A program made the position numbers and the translations under genes. The notes beneath the pieces are model-generated. The model was given only the letters and a program-made list of their open reading frames with translations. It searched no databases and was not told the origin of the DNA. From Rhizophagus clarus (lineage: Eukaryota; Glomeromycota; Glomeromycetes; Glomerales; Glomeraceae): a DNA stretch of 64,000 bases. The stretch lies in NCBI GenBank assembly GCA_015698045.1, contig BLAL01000079.1, positions 947,931 through 1,011,930 on the forward strand. The letters run 5' to 3'. Numbering within the stretch: position 1 is the stretch's first letter; each line of letters opens with the position of its first letter. Below, one piece after another: positions 47,373 through 58,772 of this stretch.

Positions 47373-47630
47373 TGTTAAACACAATCCTTGAAAAATTTTG
47401 ATTTTCCGTTATGCATCTAATCTAGTAATCTACCCTAAATTAGAACACGTGAAAAACCATGCTCGAATCAACTGACGATCTTAAATGTATACAGTTATTA
47501 ATTGAAATGCAAAATAAGCATCCAATTATCAATTGACAACACAATTGTCGAGACAAATTTTGAATATAAAGATGTCGATTCGCAAGCCATTTTTATATTT
47601 TTTAATTCTTTATTTACCTACACTACCAAT
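47373..47630. promoter_or_regulatory. Shared divergent promoter of VPS11 and PDI, with CACGTG
   Basis: 258 bp separate the two start codons. A palindromic CACGTG lies at 47447-47452, about 75 bp from the VPS11 start and 180 bp from the PDI start. As for UGGT, the ACGTG core fits Hac1/XBP1-type or other bZIP/bHLH factors. The assignment is positional inference. Confidence 0.4.
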
Positions 47631-49399
47631 ATGCGTGTTAAAAATTTGTTTTCCGCGGCAGCTGGAGCGTTTCTAGCACTTCTGGGTTGCTCTATAGTGC
47701 TAGCACAAGAATCTGACGTTATTTCTTTAACAAAAGACACTTTTAAAACCGTTGTTGAACCAGAAAAACTTATTCTTGTTGAATTTTTTGCACCATGGTG
47801 TGGACATTGTAAAGCTTTAGGTATTGCAAACCATTCTTAAGTAAATATATTATAAAATTTTATGCCCTTTCCACGATCTTAAAAAGGATTTCTCAACAGC
47901 ACCCGAGTATGAAGAGGCTGCCACAACCTTAAAAGCTGAAAATATTAAGCTTGCCAACGTTGATTGTACGGCGGAAACGGAACTTTGTGCCGAACACGAG
48001 GTTAAAGGTTATCCCACTCTTAAAGTTTTCAAGGATGGTAAAGCATCAGAATATAATGGTGGCAGGAAAGCTAATCTTATTGTCAATTACATGAAAAAGT
48101 AAGGATCCAGTAAAAGCATCATTTTGTCATTCTCTTTTACATCTTTTAAGAAAGTAAAAAAATTTTTTTTTTTTATAATTAAAATTTAAATCATCTTTAG
48201 ACAAGCTTTGCCTGCAAGAACTGATGTGAACATTGAAAATTTTGACACGTTCAAGGACTCTGATGATAAAGTCGTTATTGGTTTCTTTGGTGTTGATGAT
48301 CAAAAAGAATTCAATATCTTCTCAGAAATTTCCGAGGAATTACGTGACGATTTTATCTTTGGTGTAACTGGTCAACAAGAAGTAATAACTAAGGCTGAAG
48401 TCAAACTACCCTCTGTCGTCCTTTACAAGAAATTTGATGAGGGAAAGAATGTGTTTGAAGGCAATTTTACCAAAGAGGAACTTATTTCTTTTATTAAGAA
48501 AAATTCTATACCTTTATTGGCAGAAATTGGACCTGAGAATTATGCTTCATATGTTGATTCTGGTTTGCCTCTTGCATTCATCTTTTATGATGACGAAGAA
48601 CAACGAACTAAGCTTGGCAAAGATATTGAACCTGTCGCTAAAGAACACAAAGGAAAAGTGAACTTTGTATATATCGACGCGACTAAGTTTGGACAACATG
48701 CAGAAAATATCAATTTGAAACAAACATGGCCCGCTTTTGGTATTTCATTACCAGACGAAAACTTGAAATTTCCATTTGATCAAAGCAAAGAAATCACTAC
48801 CGAGGCTATTAAAGATTTCGTCGATAAATTTGTTAAAGGAGAACTTTCTCCAAGCATAAAATCTGAGTCAATTCCCGAGAACAACGACGGCCCTGTTTAT
48901 GTGTTGGTTGCTGACAACTTTGAAAAAGTTGTATACAATGACACCAAAGATGTCTTAGTTGAGTTCTATGCTCCATGTAAGTTTAAAATCATTAATACTT
49001 GCTTTATAATATTAAAAAAAATCTAAATGGTCTAATTAATATTTAGGGTGCGGACATTGCAAGAAACTTGCTCCTACTTACGAAAAATTGGGAGAAGCTT
49101 ACAAAAATGTGAAGGATAAGATCCTTATCGCCAAGATGGATAGTACTGAAAATGATCTTCCTCCAAAAGCTAAATTCCAAGTTGCTGGGTTCCCAACGAT
49201 CAAACTTTTCAAAGCTGTGGACAACGAAATTGTAGACTATTCAGGGGACAGAAGTTACGAAAGCCTTGTTGAATTCTTGGATAAGAACGCGCATAACAAA
49301 GTTAATCTTGAATCTTCTACCCCAGAACCATCATCATCAAAAGAACCAGCTCCAACGACCACTGCTGCACAAGAAGATAGGAAGCATGAAGATTTATAA
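47631..49399 (+). CDS. PDI1: Protein disulfide isomerase, four exons, 505 aa
   Basis: Exons are 47631-47820, 47900-48098, 48201-48976 and 49047-49399. The first acceptor is the second of two AGs (ctcaacag), because only that one yields CKALAPEYEE. There is a signal peptide (FSAAAGAFLALLGCSIVLA), then domains a, b, b' and a'. The catalytic CGHC sites are C57-C60 and C390-C393, the second split across an intron inside its tryptophan codon. An acidic/Ser-Pro-Thr tail ends KHEDL, an ER-retrieval signal. The length and double WCGHCK match canonical fungal Pdi1. It oxidises and isomerises disulfides in the ER lumen. The same HEDL ends UGGT in this window. Confidence 0.96.
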
Positions 49400-50125
49400 A
49401 TTTTATCGATTATCTTACTTTTTTTAAAAAAAAAATTTTAATATATTTATTTGCATCTCAGAGTTTAAAACAAAATGATCGCGATCGTGTCACATCGTCA
49501 TAATAAATAAATCAATTTGAATTACACAACGAAGGTTGTTAACACAAAGTTTGCCACGTAAAACCTTTCCATATTAAGTTTGATGATAAAGTTAAAGTAC
49601 TATAATATAAAAGTGTCACAATTGTTGTACGTTGATTGTATACACCCCTGCATGAATTTTTTTTTTTTTTTTTTTTTCGTATGTAGATTATCATTTATAA
49701 GTAATCTAATATTCCACGCAGACTTTTTAATAAAATTTAGTCATAACTCTTCTGCTATCACAAATCACAAGTCACAACCCCTATTTTGATTCATTTTGAA
49801 GTTATATAATGTACTTCTTGATTGGATGTATTAGATTGTCAAGCGATTTTCTACTATGCAGATTCGTGAAACCAGTGGAAAAGTTCGCACGACCCACTAC
49901 TTTAGGCAACCTTTGGTGACATTAAAGTCTGACGGTAATTTGACGTTTGTTATAGGTGCATGTGTTATTTTACTTTTTTTCATTTTTTTTTTTTTTCATT
50001 AAGTACTTCAACGGTTTTACAAACCAACTTTTTTTTTCGGTTCCTCACTCCTTTTCTCACTGCGTATTTTTTTTTTCCTTCTCGTCTCAAAATAAATTTT
50101 TTTAAATCTTAAAAAAAAAAAAAAA
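49400..50125. other. Intergenic, PDI 3' flank and ING-gene promoter
   Basis: 726 bp, AT-rich, with a T-run at 49659-49678 and further pyrimidine tracts at 49975-50080 just before the next start. No other feature seen. Confidence 0.5.
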
Positions 50126-51711
50126 ATGGACCAAGAAACTAATGATACCCATAGTATTGATAATGAGTTTAAATCAGCAACCGAAGTTCTTGATGATTAC
50201 ATTGATTGTTAGTTTTTAGTAATATTTTCTTAAAAAAAAAAAAGAAAAAATTTTTTCTGTAAAGTAGACTGATCAACTAACGAAAAATAACTTTGTTCAT
50301 TATGATAATCCTTTATTATATCACCTTTTTCAATAAAGCTATTTACAATTTGGGTTCTGAAGTAGTTCAAAGCTTGACTGAGTTGCAAATTTTAGACGAA
50401 CAGTTAGAAAGTATGAATTTTTTTACTTTTAATTTCCGTGTTTTTGAAAACACGTATTTCACTAAAACTTAATACATTTTACTATATATTTGTTTTCGTT
50501 TTTTTTTTAATAACAATTATAGAGTTACGTGCAATTTACAAAGAATGTCAAGAGAAATACTTCGAAATACTGGAGGAATCCGATCAAAGTGACGAAGAAG
50601 AAAAAATTGTCAGCTACTGGAAAGATAAAACAGAGGTAAAGTTTTATTTTTCATATGAAAATACATTTTGGAAGAAATAAAGTATGTGTTTTTTGAGAAG
50701 AAAATTTCCCCGCAGTCCGCATCTTTTATAATGCCTTATTTGACACGTGGCAAATGGTGGCACGGTTCGTGATAATGTGGCTTAGCAATAAAGTAAAGAT
50801 AGATGTATTGTAACCTTGGTAAAAAAATTTTTTTTTACATCTCCCTCTATTTTATCACAATATGATTTGCAGAAAGCCTATGATGATGCCTTGCACAAAC
50901 AGGACGAAAAAATTGCGGTTGCAGACAAGCTGTATAGTCTAGTGAGTATTATTAAAATTTCAAAATTTATACATTTCTAATGTGAATTTTGTTGATTAAA
51001 AAATGTTATATAACGCAGATCTCAAGGCACCTTGAAAGACTAGACGAAGAATTGGTCCGTAACAATATAAATTTGGAAAGTAAGTTTATGATTCAATTTA
51101 TTCTGTTTATTATGTGGTATAACTTATTTACTATTTATTTGACCTTTTTTGTAAATTCGACAGAGTAAGTAATATAATTTGGTTCATTGTCGACTTCAAA
51201 CTGTTCTCAACTAATAATTATCTAATAGTGATGATATTAGCGATTTGGAATTTGATCCAAACGAAACTTTATATTGTTTTTGCAGACGGGTAAGTCATTA
51301 TTTACTCAACTAATACATCGTGTTGGGATTAATATAATAACTTTATTTCATTGAATAGCCAGAATTTGGTAACATGATCCAATGCGATCATCCCAGGGTA
51401 ATTATTCAATTGTTTATATTTTGCTAGGATGAATTACGGCAATTAACAATTAACATTTCCTTTTTTTGTCCAATTAGTGCGAAAATGCGTGGTATCACTG
51501 GGATTGTGTAGGGCTCACACAACAACCATCAGGACAGTGGTTTTGTCCTGATTGTGAGTTCAGACCTTATGAACCTAATCCTCTTGATAATTTAATGCAT
51601 GCAATTGAGAGCTTTGCCATATATTCATATCCTAGTCAAGGTCTTGATGATTTCACACTTAGTAATCCACCGTTTCACTGGTATGTTTTAAAACTTTGTC
51701 TTGTTTTATAA
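50126..51711 (+). CDS. ING-family PHD-finger chromatin protein, about 243 aa
   Basis: Exons are 50126-50207, 50339-50410, 50523-50635, 50873-50941, 51019-51079, a proposed single base at 51164, 51229-51289, 51359-51397 and 51478-51711. The N-terminal ING domain reads VLDDYIDSIYNLGSEVVQSL and LQILDEQLE. A C-terminal PHD finger has C149, C151, C162, C167, H173, C176, C189 and C192 (YCFCRRPEFGNMIQCDHPRC...WFCPDC), with the methyl-lysine-binding aromatic/Met context. ING proteins read H3K4me3 and are subunits of NuA4/SAS-type acetyltransferase or Rpd3-type deacetylase complexes. Only the one-base exon, or an in-frame retained 84-nt intron, joins the middle exons. The last exon ends either at TAA 51711 or, if GTATGT at 51681 is used, in a stop created by splicing. 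Confidence 0.88.
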
Positions 51712-53489
51712 CTTATTATCGTTTATGATTAATAAATTTTTCTTAGAAATCCAAATGAATTTAATTTCCTCCTTGCTAGATTTATTATAAGGATTTATTT
51801 CTTTTTCACGTTTACTTACATTTTATAAGCATGTTACGATAAAAATACCGCAACATGATGATATAATGTATGAAGAATTAAATTTGATTTCACATAGCAT
51901 GGATTAATTTATTTGAATCCGTAATTAAAATCAAAGAAAAATAAAATCATGAAATATATTTTTTTTTAGCATAGTTTTTTTTTAAATTAAAAAAGATATG
52001 TAGGTTTTTTTGTTTTTTTTGGTGTTTATCTTGTTTATTTTCCTTTTTTTCTAACTATATAAGGAAAAGGAAAAAATTTTTCTGTAATATAGAATTCATA
52101 TTCAAAAAAATAAATAAATAAAAATAAATAATTCCTATTTTAAATATTTTTTACCGATTAATTCAGTTTCAGAGATTATCACGCTGCGTAACGGAAATTT
52201 GCTATAGTGTTATTTTGGGGGTGTGAAAATTGTATATTTTAGATCAAATAATTCCCTATAATATTATTATTATAAGTATTAACAACTGAGTTAAGTCCTG
52301 CTATCGCTTTTTTGGGAGATATTTGCATCCTGTATGTCAGGAAATGATTTAAGTTTTTTGTTTGATTCCTCAATGTCATGCCTTAATCTTGCTACTTCAA
52401 CATCGCGGCTTGCATTCTCCTCAGTCTCAACCCAGTAAACTTTAGTAAATGCTCTCAAAGCTCTGCGTTCTCAGCTAAGAGTTTAGCATTTAATTTTCTT
52501 AATGAATCAACGAACTGGGGTATAAGTCGTGACAAAATGACTCGATCGAAAAAATTTGTACAGTTTTTGAATTTTGCAGTTAATACACATTGACATCTAT
52601 GCAATATTATGTAATTATTTTTCAAGACCTTTCCCAACAATTTGGTTGTTTTTTCCTGAGATCTATCTATCAAAGAAAAGCTTGAATTTCTTATTGATAC
52701 AGAAAATAAAATGCATGTAGGCTGTAGCTGTGATGCATAGATTTTTCTACAGCACATTACTCGGTTTCATTTGTCTCAATAATCAATATCCTGAATAAAA
52801 CAATTACATTAATAAAATTATCAAAATTGATTTGCTTTCTATTTTAATATTGTTTTTTTTAGAAAAAAGAAAAACATAAATATAGAAATAATAAATAAAT
52901 AAAAATCAAATAATAAAAATTATAAAATTTACCTATCATTACAGATATTCTATTAAAGGTAAAGTCACATTTAATTATTATAATTGCTTATATTCTTTAT
53001 TTTATACAGTCAATACTTAATATAATAAAATAGATTTTTATTAACCTATAATATTTAATCAATTAAATATATTAAAAATTCCTTATTATAATAAAATAGC
53101 CAATTAAATTAAGTCCTATAGTAAAGTTAAAATATAGAATCTAGAATTCATTATATTAAGAATTGATTGTAATTATAGTTTATAAAAAAAATTATATATA
53201 ATTTTTGGTAAAGAATAAAATAAGTATATAAAGAATTTTTATTATTATTATATTTATTATTAATTATAAAAAAAAAATTTTTTTAATAATAATTTTTTAA
53301 AAAAGTAATAAAAAAGTACTTTTCTTATTTTTAAATTAGGTTATCTATAGCCCTATTAACCAATCTTTTTGGGATGGAAAAAAAATTAATTAATATTATT
53401 ACATCACTTTGTTTTTTATTATGTATTATAAAATAAGTTACCTAAAGAGCACAGTTCTATTTTTTATCTATAAGAAATTCAGAATTATA
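51712..53489. other. Intergenic left of the pogo element, with one pseudogene
   Basis: AT-rich spacer. 52288-52757 on the minus strand holds a frameshifted remnant. 52800-53450 is A/T low complexity with no coding. Confidence 0.5.
52288..52757 (-). pseudogene. Frameshifted remnant related to the gene at 4557-6127
   Basis: The upper part reads LIPQFVDSLRKLNAKLLAE then NAEL and hits TGA. In another frame the sequence resumes AFTKVYWVETEENASRD, VARLRHDIEESNKKLKSFP to a TAA near 52290. A two-base insertion (ct-tt-g where ctg would give ELRAF) explains the break. YWVETEE resembles IVWVETES of the six-exon gene. It is probably one of many copies of a lineage-specific coiled-coil family; function unknown. 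Confidence 0.5.
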
Positions 53490-55358
53490 CCGTATTTTTC
53501 CAATATTAAGCACCCACCAAAATTAAGCACCCCCCCTTACTTTGCACGATATCAAGCATAAACTGAAAATAAGCACCTCTCCGACCACTTATTAATTTTA
53601 TTATATTATCAAAAAAACAAAATTACATTATATATATTTACAAATAAAAGAATTTAACTATCATTCAAATCAATAATTTCCATTTCTTCCTCCACATCAT
53701 TGTCCATTTCATTTTGAATTTCATCAAGGACTTCGTCAATTTCTTTGTAAATTTCATCATCTTCCGTTCCATCTAAGGCATTTGATATACCACACTTCTT
53801 AAAGGCACGAATGATAATTTCTTCAGAAACATTATTCCAAGAACGTTTGACCCACCCACATACCTCACTTATTTTTGCACGTCGAAGATTTCCAGCAGGA
53901 GTATACCCAGCACCACCATTATTCATCCAATGGTACCACTCTCTACGAAGATTATCTTTAAAAGGTTTATTAATGGCAACATCGAGTGGTTGACAAATAC
54001 TTGTTAAGCCACCTGGGATTACTGCAAGTTCAACATGATTTTCCTTAAATTTTTGTTTAACAGATTCTTCTAGATGCCCTCTAAAGGAATCGTATACCAT
54101 CATAGCCGGAAGTCTGGATTGGCCACTTGACATTCTTATCTGATTTAAGTAACTAACGTAATGTTTCATCAAGTCAGCATTCATCCATCCGCTTTCTTGA
54201 AACCATACGATCACACCAGGAGGGGCCTTTTCACCACGCGGCATTTGCTTTTCTTTAAAAATGCAAATTGGCGGCAATTTTGTTCTATCTGTAAATAAAA
54301 AAGATTTAAGTAAAATTACATTTTATAACAATCAAATAAATAATGGAGATTTTTACCTGCTGCGCATGTTAAGACAACAGTAAACCGATTATTTTCGTTA
54401 CCTGTCCCACGAATATGAACTGTTTTCTCACCCTTTTGATTAATGGTGAAATTTCCAGCCATGTCAAACCAGACTGGTGTTTCATCCATATTAAAGATAT
54501 TACACATCTCAATAGAATTTTTTATCCTAAGACGAATAACAAATCGATAAAAACTTTCCAATGATTCTTCCAATTGTTCTGGAAGTTTCTGGGATATTCT
54601 TGTACGTCTACGCAAAGCCAAATTGTGCCGTTTCATAAATGCAGTTAACCATCGAAATGTTGCCATAAAATTATTTGCTAATTCTCCATATAGTGCTACC
54701 ATATCCGGTTCTCTCAAAATTTCAAACATTTGAAGTCTTACAGTCACAAAAGTTACAGCTAGCGCCTTTTTCCTTTGCACAATTACCCAATTGTATAATT
54801 TCGCCTCAGCTTCAGGAAAATAAGCTTTTCGGCCAGAACCCACCCGCATAGTATTATTTTTTATTTCACTTGTCCAACTTTCACTTGCCTTAACCCAGCG
54901 TCCAACCATAGATTTGTCAAGGTCAAAATGTCTAGCTGCTTCATTTCTTCCACGTTGACGAGCATAGGTAACAACTTCCTTTTTCTGTTCAATAGAATAC
55001 GAAGCACGTTGGCGTTTAATAACTTTTGGCATAGTGTGTGAAACTCAAATTTTCGGAAGATATGAAGGTCGCGCGAAAGTTGTAAAGGTCGTGAAGTTGT
55101 CAAGTCGCGAAGTTGTAAAAGTCGCGTAATTGCTAAAAAACCCCTTATTATATCATTACGCAGAATTGCATCATTGTGAAACATTTTACAGATTTTTTCG
55201 CCAGAACTTTTTTTTTGCAAAATTTTTTAACGAATTGTAAATTGATTTTAAAGACGTTTAAAAGACATTTTTCTAAAACTGCCAAAATTAAGCATCCCCC
55301 CAAACTTTTCGCACAAAATCCCTGCAAAAATGGGGTGCTTAATATTGGAAAAATACGG
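53490..55358 (-). mobile_element. Intact pogo/Tigger-type DNA transposon
   Basis: Inverted termini CCGTATTTTTCCAATATTAA(GCACCC) are about 26 bp and match perfectly at both ends. The flanks are TA on each side (53488-53489, 55359-55360), the target duplication of the Tc1/mariner/pogo superfamily. A full-length two-exon transposase lies inside with no stop or shift, so the 1869-bp element may be autonomous or was until recently. It sits in AT-rich spacer and interrupts no recognisable gene. Confidence 0.93.
53654..55032 (-). CDS. Pogo-like transposase (HTH + DDE_1), two exons, 436 aa
   Basis: Exons 55032-54357 and 54288-53654 join in phase to give 436 residues. The N-terminus is a pogo/CENP-B-type helix-turn-helix (SIEQKKEVVTYARQRGRNEAARHFDLDKSMVGRW) followed by a second DNA-binding segment. 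The DDE core has D183 in FNMDETPVWFDM, D292 in MVYDSFRGHL and D328 in ICQPLDVAINKPFK. The last two are 36 apart, giving a DDD-type catalytic triad as in pogo and Tigger. The tail is strongly acidic. It cuts and pastes the surrounding element into TA sites. The frame is intact and all catalytic residues are present. Confidence 0.92.
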
Positions 55359-56121
55359 TAACTGGATCATTAAACATTGATTTCACCTATGTTTTCTATA
55401 AAAAGTCTACTGAAGGATTTAAGTAAATCATTATTTAAATATAAAGCTAGAGGAAAAGTAAAATCTAAAATGATAAAATTGGAGTAGAATTCTTTTTCTT
55501 TTAAAAAGCTATTTAAAAAAATAATTATATGTAAAAATTATATAAATAAAAACAGTTTTTATAAAATTTATTTAAAAATAGTAGAATTAGTGATGATTAG
55601 TAGAACTTTTATTTTAGTTTTTTGAGATTATATAAATTATTATTTTTTTTTTTTGTATCTTTTCCCTTTTATTTATTTAGTAATATATTAATATTTCAGG
55701 TAGATAGTGGAATTTTTTTTTTTTTTGGGTATTGAAAATACACTTGTATTTATTAGATAAAGAGAGAATACAAAATATCACTTCTATTCTATATACTGTG
55801 CTCTTAGTATTAATATCAGTTCAAATATCCATTAAGGTAGATAATGGAATTAATTATTAATTAAAAGTATATTTTCTTGATATATAAGAATGCTTAATAT
55901 TCTATGTTTTATTTTTAATAAAATCATATGTTATTAATATCTTTAATATAAAAAAAATATATTAAAAATTAATAATATTTAAAAATTGGTTTATAATAAT
56001 TTTGCTTACTTTTAAATAATTTGTGATATTATTTTTTGGTAAAGGTGATACTTCTAGTATCTTGTAAGGTCAAGTTGCTTTTCTTTTAAATTTTAATTGT
56101 AATATTCACGATAACTAATTA

Positions 56122-56320
56122 CAGTAACACTTCTATAAGTGCACCCTTTATAAGTGCACATATTATGTAAATTCTCTCTATATGCATAGTACACTTGAGT
56201 TCCAACTTATAAGAGCCCTTAATATTTTATTCTCTATAAATGCACTTCCTCTCTAAGTGCATATTTTGCTATTTTTTTTACTATGATCCCAAGAGGGATG
56301 CACTTATAGAGGTGCTACTA
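56122..56320. mobile_element. 199-bp pogo-like MITE
   Basis: Imperfect inverted termini CAGTAACACTTCTATAAGTG and its right-hand mate (CACTTATAGAGGTGCTACTA) lie between TA dinucleotides at 56120-56121 and 56321-56322. The internal sequence repeats the ataagtgca motif several times, a common structure in CAGT-type Tc1/mariner MITEs. Confidence 0.7.
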
Positions 56321-57029
56321 TAGTTTAATTTTATTAATTAGCAATATTTTAACTAAATATCAACGCTCACATAGTTTACATATGTATTGAATTTATCTTA
56401 TTAGTTGTATTGCTTTTAATTATAAATTTTCTTATCATAATAAAAATAAAAAATAAAAAAAATTTGTGATATTATCAATAAGAGCAATAATATTTATTAT
56501 GTAATTTTTTAAAGGATAAGAAATTAGAAAAAATCTTGTATTACATCTATATATAATTATGAGACTTTATATTTTAATTTAATTGGTTATATAAAATTTT
56601 ATATAGGATAGAAAGTAAGACCTTATATTACTGTATTAAACTATTTTTTTAATATAATTATTATTTTTTTTTTTTTTATAAGGTAGTGCAATTCATAAGT
56701 TCAGTTTATTATTAATTATATAAATTATAAAAAGTTTTGTTATATATTACTAATCTATTAAAACACTGAACCAGTTCTCCATTTAGAAGATTATTCCTAT
56801 GCCCTACCATCAACTTATGATATAATAATTATTTAAATAATTATGAAAGATATAAAGTTATTGTTCTTTGATAACAGGTGAGTTTAGAAGATAAAGGAAA
56901 AAGTGTACAGATGCAATTTGAAAGAACGAAATATTGAATAATTCTAGATTAGAGGACCTTTTCATGTTAAATTATAAAAACGAATTTGATTGGCAATTTT
57001 CGTTAGAATTCTTGAGTAATAAAACCAAT

Positions 57030-57850
57030 TTCAAGAAAATTAATGTAGCAAAGAAGATACTCAAGAAAGAGCATATAGAATTAAAAATTTCATGAAAAAG
57101 CTATTCACGTATAAAGTTTTGAACGAGAAAGACACAAACAGAATAACGTCAAAATTATGCCCAAGATGTGAAAAAGAAGAAGAAACTTGGGAACATATAT
57201 GGATATGCGCAGAAAATGAACTCTCTTTAAGAGAGATGATAGAGGAAGGAATTGAAACAGTAATCATAAAAATGAAATCAAAAGAAGAAGAAGAAATGAA
57301 AAGGAAATCAAAATAGTTCAAGATATATTATATCCTTTCACAGAAGTTCTTTACAGAAGCTCTATTATTTTAATAAAGAGAACAAGAGAATGGGAAATTA
57401 AGGTTGCCTGCCTAAACTAATTTTAAATTTGGCTAAACGTCTAAACTCTAGTTTTACTGATTTTTTAATAATACTTTACTATTGTTTTGCTATTTAATAT
57501 GATTTACTATAAGTTTGACATTTGTTAAATTTCGCTAATTTTTTATTAAGATTTTAATATAGTTTTGTCAAGTTTTACTCTTTTGACATTTAGACAGTTT
57601 GCTAAACTACCTAGTTTTGCCCAGCAACTTTATGGAAAATGTTGAGAGGAATATATAATAATAAATATAACCTCATTTCAAAGAAACAAGAAGACTAAAA
57701 AATAATTAAAAAGTTATGAGAAGAGATATACGATCATATAAAGAAAAGGATCTGGAATAAAAGATGTAGAGATATTATTCAATTAGAAAAAGAAAAAGGA
57801 ATCACAAAATTAAACGAAAGGAAAAATTCAATCAAAATCAGAGACGAAAA
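57030..57850 (+). pseudogene. LINE retrotransposon 3' remnant, split by a MITE
   Basis: 57092-57316 encodes SKLCPRCEKEEETWEHIWIC, a CX2C...HX3C motif typical of the zinc-binding region after the reverse transcriptase of fungal LINEs. After the inserted element, 57722-57840 resumes with IYDHIKKRIWNKRCRDIIQLEKEKGI, the basic tail pattern of the same family. The reverse transcriptase domain itself is absent. 57850-58050 is A-rich, consistent with a retroposon 3' end. Confidence 0.55.
57401..57629. mobile_element. 229-bp MITE, PIF/Harbinger-like
   Basis: Termini AGGTTGCCTGCC and (right, reversed) AGTTGCTGGGC are imperfect inverted repeats. The direct TTA triplets at 57398-57400 and 57630-57632 fit the 3-bp TWA duplication of PIF/Harbinger elements. 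It lies inside the LINE remnant, so it is younger than that insertion. Confidence 0.5.
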
Positions 57851-58604
57851 AAAAAAATAAAAAAGAAAAAAACAAAAACATCAGATAATAATTTGGATAA
57901 AAATACAAAAATGAAAAAATGAAAACAATATAAATATAGTAACACATGATAGATTAATCGGAAAGATTACACAAGAAGGATCAATAGATAGAAATTGGTA
58001 TATGACAATGAAGTTATTATAATACAAAGAAAAACATTTATAGATAGTATAACTACTTTACAGAAACCTTGAAAATATGAGCGATGTTGAATTGATACGG
58101 GTATGATATAAATTTCATGTCATAATGGTATCAATTTCTGTGATGATATTGTTATAATGTTGATTTGATATCGCTACTTCATCACCATAATTTATCGCGA
58201 AAATATCGTGACGATATCTATTCAAAAGAATATCAAATCGGCACAGCCTTGATATCATTACGATGTTGGTAATTTCAAAAAAAAAGGATGATATATTTGC
58301 GATATTGATTTGATATCGTCACTTCATCCCACAATTTATCGCCGAGATATCGTGACAACATTTATTTAAAAAAATATCTGATCGGTATAGTCTTGATATC
58401 GTTACGATATTGGTAATTTCAGGGATAAAAAAAGATGTATTTACGATATTGATTTGATATCGTCACTTCATTGCCGCAACTCATTTGTGGTATCGCAACT
58501 CATCTGCAATACCGCAAATATTAAACTTTTTTTTTTTTTTACAACTTTTATATGTATAACGTGCTGCCATATTATTAAAATAAAATTCTGATATTTTTAT
58601 ACGA

Positions 58605-58772
58605 TTAAGCAAGATTACATAAAAATATACTATGGACTTTGACTACTTCCGTATGTCGCCGCCACAGAGGTTGTTGAGATTGCGGTTGCAAAGGCTTCCA
58701 AATTTTAATAAGAGAATTCTTTTTACGAATTTCTTGTTCTTGTATAGGTTTATTACGATATTGAGAAGACAT
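58605..58772 (-). pseudogene. Truncated paralogue of the glutamine-rich gene, right copy
   Basis: Same 55-residue frame as at 13489-13656 (MSSQYRNKPIQEQEIRKKN...), with no change seen in the protein. It is inferred to be the decayed start of an older duplicate. Confidence 0.6.

Larger units (their letters stand above)
55359..58052. other. AT-rich spacer with MITEs and a LINE remnant
   Basis: 55361-56100 and 56340-56880 are low-complexity A/T without coding. The remainder holds the small elements listed separately (56122-56320, 57401-57629) and the broken LINE tail. Confidence 0.5.

Noticed and set aside
47821-47899. PDI ending early at GIANHS, or an exon starting at gatttctcaacag
   Set aside because: The acceptor after ctcaacag gives the canonical CKALAPEYEE. 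The earlier readings break a highly conserved segment.
55176-55361. Small frames within the right end of the pogo element
   Set aside because: They overlap the terminal inverted repeat and untranslated leader of the transposase, with no coding evidence.
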